A stretch of DNA of 43,090 nt from Actinomycetota bacterium (GTDB taxonomy: Bacteria; Actinomycetota; Geothermincolia; Geothermincolales; RBG-13-55-18). Below, one piece after another: positions 40,237 to 43,090 of this stretch; position 1 is the stretch's first letter, and the number at the start of each line of letters is the position of its first letter. The notes below the pieces were generated by a model. It had not been told where the DNA came from and did no database searches. It was given only the letters and a program-made list of their open reading frames with translations. The position numbers and the translations under genes are program-made. The DNA is taken from positions 1 to 43,090 of the forward strand of contig JASEFK010000008.1 in the NCBI GenBank assembly GCA_030019255.1, read 5' to 3'.

Positions 40237-42741
40237 TCATGGACCGGTATAGCCTTCGGCGAAATACCAGTGCATGGAGGTGCCGGCAAGTCCCTGGGAG
40301 GCGTGGCCGCCCCTCTTCCCCCCGTAGTCGAAGTACATGGCCCGCTCCACCACCACTCCCTTTCCGTTGATCTCCTCCACCTGAACGGAGACGTCATCGG
40401 AGGGGATAAGATCGTCCACGTGCAGGGTATAGCGGGAGCGGGGGGCCAGGTCGGCGTAGACCTCCTTCTGCAGACCTCCCTGGGTAAAGAGGGAGATCCT
40501 CACCCGCGCCGCCTCTCCGAGAGGGTTGCCCACCAGTACGTACTCGTCGAACTCGCCTCCCGTGTAACCTTCCGCCAGGAACCAGCGGCTCGCCGTTTCT
40601 CGGGAACCCATGGCGCAGCTCCCGTCCTCCTTGCCGGAATAGTTGAAGTACATGGCCCGCTCCGCCACCACCGGGCGGTCGCTCTCCAGGGTTACCGCCA
40701 ACTCCGAGCGGGGGAGATAGTCGTCCACGTGGAGGGTTAGGCGTGAACCGGGGGCAACGGTCTTATTCACGGTAAGCACCTCTCCCCCGCCCTGGGGAAG
40801 CAGGTGAAAACTCAGCGTGGCCGGCTGGTCTCCAGGGTTGCCCACCAGTATCCAGGTGTCGAAATCTCCCCCAGTGTAACCCTCCGCGAAGTACCAGCGC
40901 GTGGAAAGTTCGGGAGAACCCTCCGCGGTGTGTCCCCCCTTCCTGCCCTGGCTGTCGAAGTACATGGCCCGCTCCACGGCCAGGGGGCGGTCCGAGGTCA
41001 CGGAGGTGGAAAAGGCGCAGGCGGAGAAACCCTCCTGGGCGTCCACGCTCAGGGTGACCCGGGAGGAAGCCGGAATTTCCAGGCCCAGGTTCCGGGTGTA
41101 ACCGTCTTCACGCATGAGACGGACGTCCGCATGGGCGGCTTGCGATCCCGGATTGTATAGGAGGATCCAGGTATCGAAGGCCAGGGCGGTGTACCCCTCG
41201 GCTAAATACCAATTATTGGAAAGCGAGGGGACTCCCGGGCTGCAGGAGCCGCCGTCCAGGCTCCCACGGTAGTTGAAATACATGGCCCTCTCGGCGACGA
41301 TATCCCGGTCGGCCTCCACCTGCACCGCCACCTCCTCGCCATCCAGGTGGTCGTTGACCCGTATCGTCCTGCGGGTGAAGGGGGGGAGTTCCACCGCCGC
41401 CTCCGCCGTTTTTCCGCCGCCGGTCATCCTCACCACCGCGTTGGCCGTGCTCCCGGAGGGGTTGGCCAAAAGGACGTACTCATCGAAGTTCTCCGACCGC
41501 AGGCGAACCATGGCGCTTCTCAGGCCGAGGAGGGAACGCAGTTGTTCGCCAGAGACGGTGACCCTTCCGGCGCTGCCGTTGAAGACCGCCCATCTCACCC
41601 TCCCGCTGGGGGTACGGCTGGAGAGATCAATGGAATAGAGAGTCCCCACGTAGGTACCGGAACTGGCGTTCAGCCGGGATTCTATCTCCTGACGGGACAT
41701 GGTCACCGTCCAGTGGGCGTAGGGATTGGCGGAATCCATGCAGTAGGGGTCAGGCATCCCCCTGAGGTAGGGCACGGGGCTTCCGCCCCACACGTCCTCG
41801 TTGTTGTCCGTGTGTCCCCCGCAGGAGGAGGAATAGAAACACTGGGCCACCTGTCCCTGGTAGGTGAGCACTTTCCCCGCCGTGGCGTCCACGGCCTGCA
41901 CCCACCCGCTGTCCTTCTCCTTGTCATAGCCCTGATAGTACTGGCAGTGCACCTCGTCACAGAGGTTGAAGTTGGAGGAGGCATGCTTGTTCATGAAGCG
42001 CACCGCGTAGGATCGGGCCGCTACCGCCTGGGCTCTCACCGCCTCCTTGGGCCAGCTCCCCGGCACCTCGGCCACCCCCTTCAGGTAGGTCTCGAACCAG
42101 GAGATGAGGATGGCCCGCAAGGCGTAGGGGGAACCGTACACGTTGAGTTCCAGGGGCGTGATGGCGGTCAGGTGGCTCAGGCGGCGGTTCCCGTTCTGGG
42201 GCAGGCGGAGTATGTTGCCCTCCGCCTCTCCCCTCACGTAGACGGGGTTCACGGGCCCCCCGTAGGAGGTCCCGTTGAGGAGGGAGCCGTCGGGCCGGTA
42301 GATGAGAAAACGGCCATCCGCGCTCGGCCTTATCTTCCAGGTGCTTCCCTGGCTAATCTTGCCTTCCGGTATATCCCCTCCCGGGTTGGTGAAGAGGACG
42401 AAGGAGCCACTATCCGCGGTCAGCTGTACCTCGCTCATGCCCTCAAGGAGACCCACCCGGATGGAGGAAGGGCAGGCCCAGCTGGTAACCTGCGTCCCTT
42501 GGAAATAATAGGTGAGAATCTGCTGATAGTTGAACCCCGCCGCCGCCATTCCCCGGGCCCCGTACTGGCACATGCCCACGCCGTGTCCCCAGCCTGACCC
42601 GTCGAATACGTAGGTCTCGCGCAGCGCTGACGCCCTTTCGTTGCCCATAGGAAAGATAAAAAGAGCGGCCGCGAGAACCACCGTGGCCGACGCGCCCGCA
42701 AAACGCCGGAGACGACCTGGTCGCGAACTCGTTGTTCTCAT
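40237..42741 (-). CDS. Exported SpoIID/LytB-domain protein with WYFAEG repeats
   Basis: 834 aa with a signal segment (13-32). The SpoIID/LytB domain covers about 44-412. G-S-G-W-G-H-G-V-G-M-C-Q-Y-G-A (48-62) is at its N-terminus rather than its C-terminus as in Bacillus SpoIID; this permuted order occurs in actinobacterial members. The likely catalytic Glu225 lies in V-A-E-V-P-G-S-W-P, followed by A-Q-A-V-A-A-R-S-Y-A and C-G-G-H-T (307-311). SpoIID-type enzymes are lytic transglycosylases on peptidoglycan. From about 417 comes the module array: the first copy lacks the WYFAEG strand, three fuller copies follow, and the protein ends on an isolated W-Y-F-A-E-G-Y-T-G-P. The array may anchor the enzyme or bind glycan. 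No terminal wall-sorting motif. The start has AGGAAGG about 12 nt upstream. Confidence 0.83.
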   Translation of the reverse strand: MRTTSSRPGRLRRFAGASATVVLAAALFIFPMGNERASALRETYVFDGSGWGHGVGMCQYGARGMAAAGFNYQQILTYYFQGTQVTSWACPSSIRVGLLEGMSEVQLTADSGSFVLFTNPGGDIPEGKISQGSTWKIRPSADGRFLIYRPDGSLLNGTSYGGPVNPVYVRGEAEGNILRLPQNGNRRLSHLTAITPLELNVYGSPYALRAILISWFETYLKGVAEVPGSWPKEAVRAQAVAARSYAVRFMNKHASSNFNLCDEVHCQYYQGYDKEKDSGWVQAVDATAGKVLTYQGQVAQCFYSSSCGGHTDNNEDVWGGSPVPYLRGMPDPYCMDSANPYAHWTVTMSRQEIESRLNASSGTYVGTLYSIDLSSRTPSGRVRWAVFNGSAGRVTVSGEQLRSLLGLRSAMVRLRSENFDEYVLLANPSGSTANAVVRMTGGGKTAEAAVELPPFTRRTIRVNDHLDGEEVAVQVEADRDIVAERAMYFNYRGSLDGGSCSPGVPSLSNNWYLAEGYTALAFDTWILLYNPGSQAAHADVRLMREDGYTRNLGLEIPASSRVTLSVDAQEGFSACAFSTSVTSDRPLAVERAMYFDSQGRKGGHTAEGSPELSTRWYFAEGYTGGDFDTWILVGNPGDQPATLSFHLLPQGGGEVLTVNKTVAPGSRLTLHVDDYLPRSELAVTLESDRPVVAERAMYFNYSGKEDGSCAMGSRETASRWFLAEGYTGGEFDEYVLVGNPLGEAARVRISLFTQGGLQKEVYADLAPRSRYTLHVDDLIPSDDVSVQVEEINGKGVVVERAMYFDYGGKRGGHASQGLAGTSMHWYFAEGYTGP

Positions 42742-43090
42742 CTCCTGATCCCGCCTTCCTGCTCGAAATAACGCCTGATTTTTGGAGAGCTTTTCTCCTC
42801 CTTTGGTTCCCCTCTTCCTAAACCGGAGAAATCGTGAGGGAAGCCGGCTTTTTCATCCCCTTATTTTCCTACTCTATCCCTTTTTCCTTCCCAGGGTGGC
42901 CATGATCCCACCTCCAGCCTATGGATGCCATTGCCGATCTCGCGGCTCTATCTTTATCTTTCCATGGGACTTACCACTCATATCTTCGGCGCTTTGAGCC
43001 GGCATACCTTATTGTCATCTCGAGGCCTCTTTCAATGTCATCGCGAGGAGCGGAGCGAGAAAGCGATCTCCTCCGGTCCAACAACGTCAT
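42742..43090. other. Region upstream of the SpoIID gene
   Basis: 349 bp. Short open frames overlap and are not called. On the minus strand it includes a GGAGA-aaagc-TCTCC hairpin near 42785 and long purine-rich tracts; it presumably carries the leader and promoter of the SpoIID gene. I compared it with common riboswitch cores by eye and saw no clear match. The last 80 bases hold a dispersed-repeat sequence. Confidence 0.4.
43013..43090. repeat. Dispersed palindromic (REP-like) repeat, cut by the window edge
   Basis: Bases 43036-43070 begin TGTCATCGCGAGGAGCGGAG and continue through AGCGATCTC; ATCGC pairs with GCGAT across the unit. It matches the well-known bacterial intergenic repeat of the form GTCATTGCGAGGAGC...GCAATCTC. 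A partial copy precedes it (TGTCATCTCGAGG, 43013-43025), and CGTCAT at 43085-43090 may begin another. No repeat-associated transposase is in the window. Confidence 0.65.

Noticed and set aside
38832-40397. 521-codon minus-strand open frame opposite the methyltransferase
   Set aside because: The plus strand shows an intact SAM motif and ribosome site; this frame has no family features.
42742-43012. Possible cyclic di-AMP or other riboswitch before the SpoIID gene
   Set aside because: Such riboswitches often precede wall-hydrolase genes in actinobacteria, but I could not match their conserved core by eye here.

Overview
The window is high-GC DNA with frequent GTG/TTG starts, tightly packed operons with 1-8 nt gene overlaps, and no outer-membrane or LPS-core genes. 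A Wzm/Wzt exporter, a UDP-glucose dehydrogenase, many GT2, GT4 and GT-C glycosyltransferases and an actinobacterial-style SpoIID/LytB protein (WGHG motif at the N-terminus) suggest a monoderm bacterium, most likely a deep-branching, probably uncultured Actinomycetota. That placement is inference; no rRNA or marker gene is present. The whole window reads as a surface-glycan and envelope locus.

Layout. 1-740: decayed IS256-type transposase. 750-4992 (-): a GT-C-like membrane protein followed by an exported glycosidase-like protein, with clearly lower GC in the membrane gene. 5121-8750 (-): two GT2 enzymes, a GT4 enzyme and a small EamA/ArnE-like membrane protein. 8921-9811 (-): a lipoprotein. 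10134-11417 (+): UDP-glucose 6-dehydrogenase. 11736-12851 (-): GT4. 13052-15235 (-): a second exported glycosidase-like protein. 15667-18940 (-): a GT4 and a GT2 that each carry an extra beta-rich domain. 18941-20029: about 1.1 kb with no convincing gene. 20030-22846 (+): exported FG-GAP propeller with repeats. 22869-24299 (-): CoA-ligase alpha subunit. 24530-27088 (-) and 27841-30744 (+): divergent paralogous GT-C-like giants. 30914-38566 (-): seven-gene operon wzm-wzt-methyltransferase-like-GT4-GT4-methyltransferase-like-GT4. 38931-40184 (+): SAM methyltransferase with a C-terminal domain. 40237-42741 (-): SpoIID protein with repeats. 43013-43090: start of a dispersed palindromic repeat.

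How it fits together (inference). Ugd supplies UDP-glucuronate. Cytoplasmic GT2/GT4 enzymes and methyltransferase-like proteins build a lipid-linked glycan, Wzt/Wzm exports it, and the C-terminal domain of Wzt probably recognises its end. GT-C proteins and the small flippase-like protein add sugars outside. Four exported proteins appear to act on or in the envelope: two barrel glycosidases, one calcium-binding propeller and one SpoIID peptidoglycan-lyase-like protein. All four carry the same roughly 110-residue module, marked by W-Y-F-A-E-G-x-T and A-E-R-x-M-Y-F.

The most unusual observation is how that module is used. It is inserted inside two TIM barrels between the two catalytic glutamates, appended to a propeller, and appended to a SpoIID domain. 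It starts and stops at a different point of the repeat in each setting. Two barrel-internal copies are identical at DNA level over about 328 bp. This mosaic exported-protein set is the best candidate here for an undescribed system.
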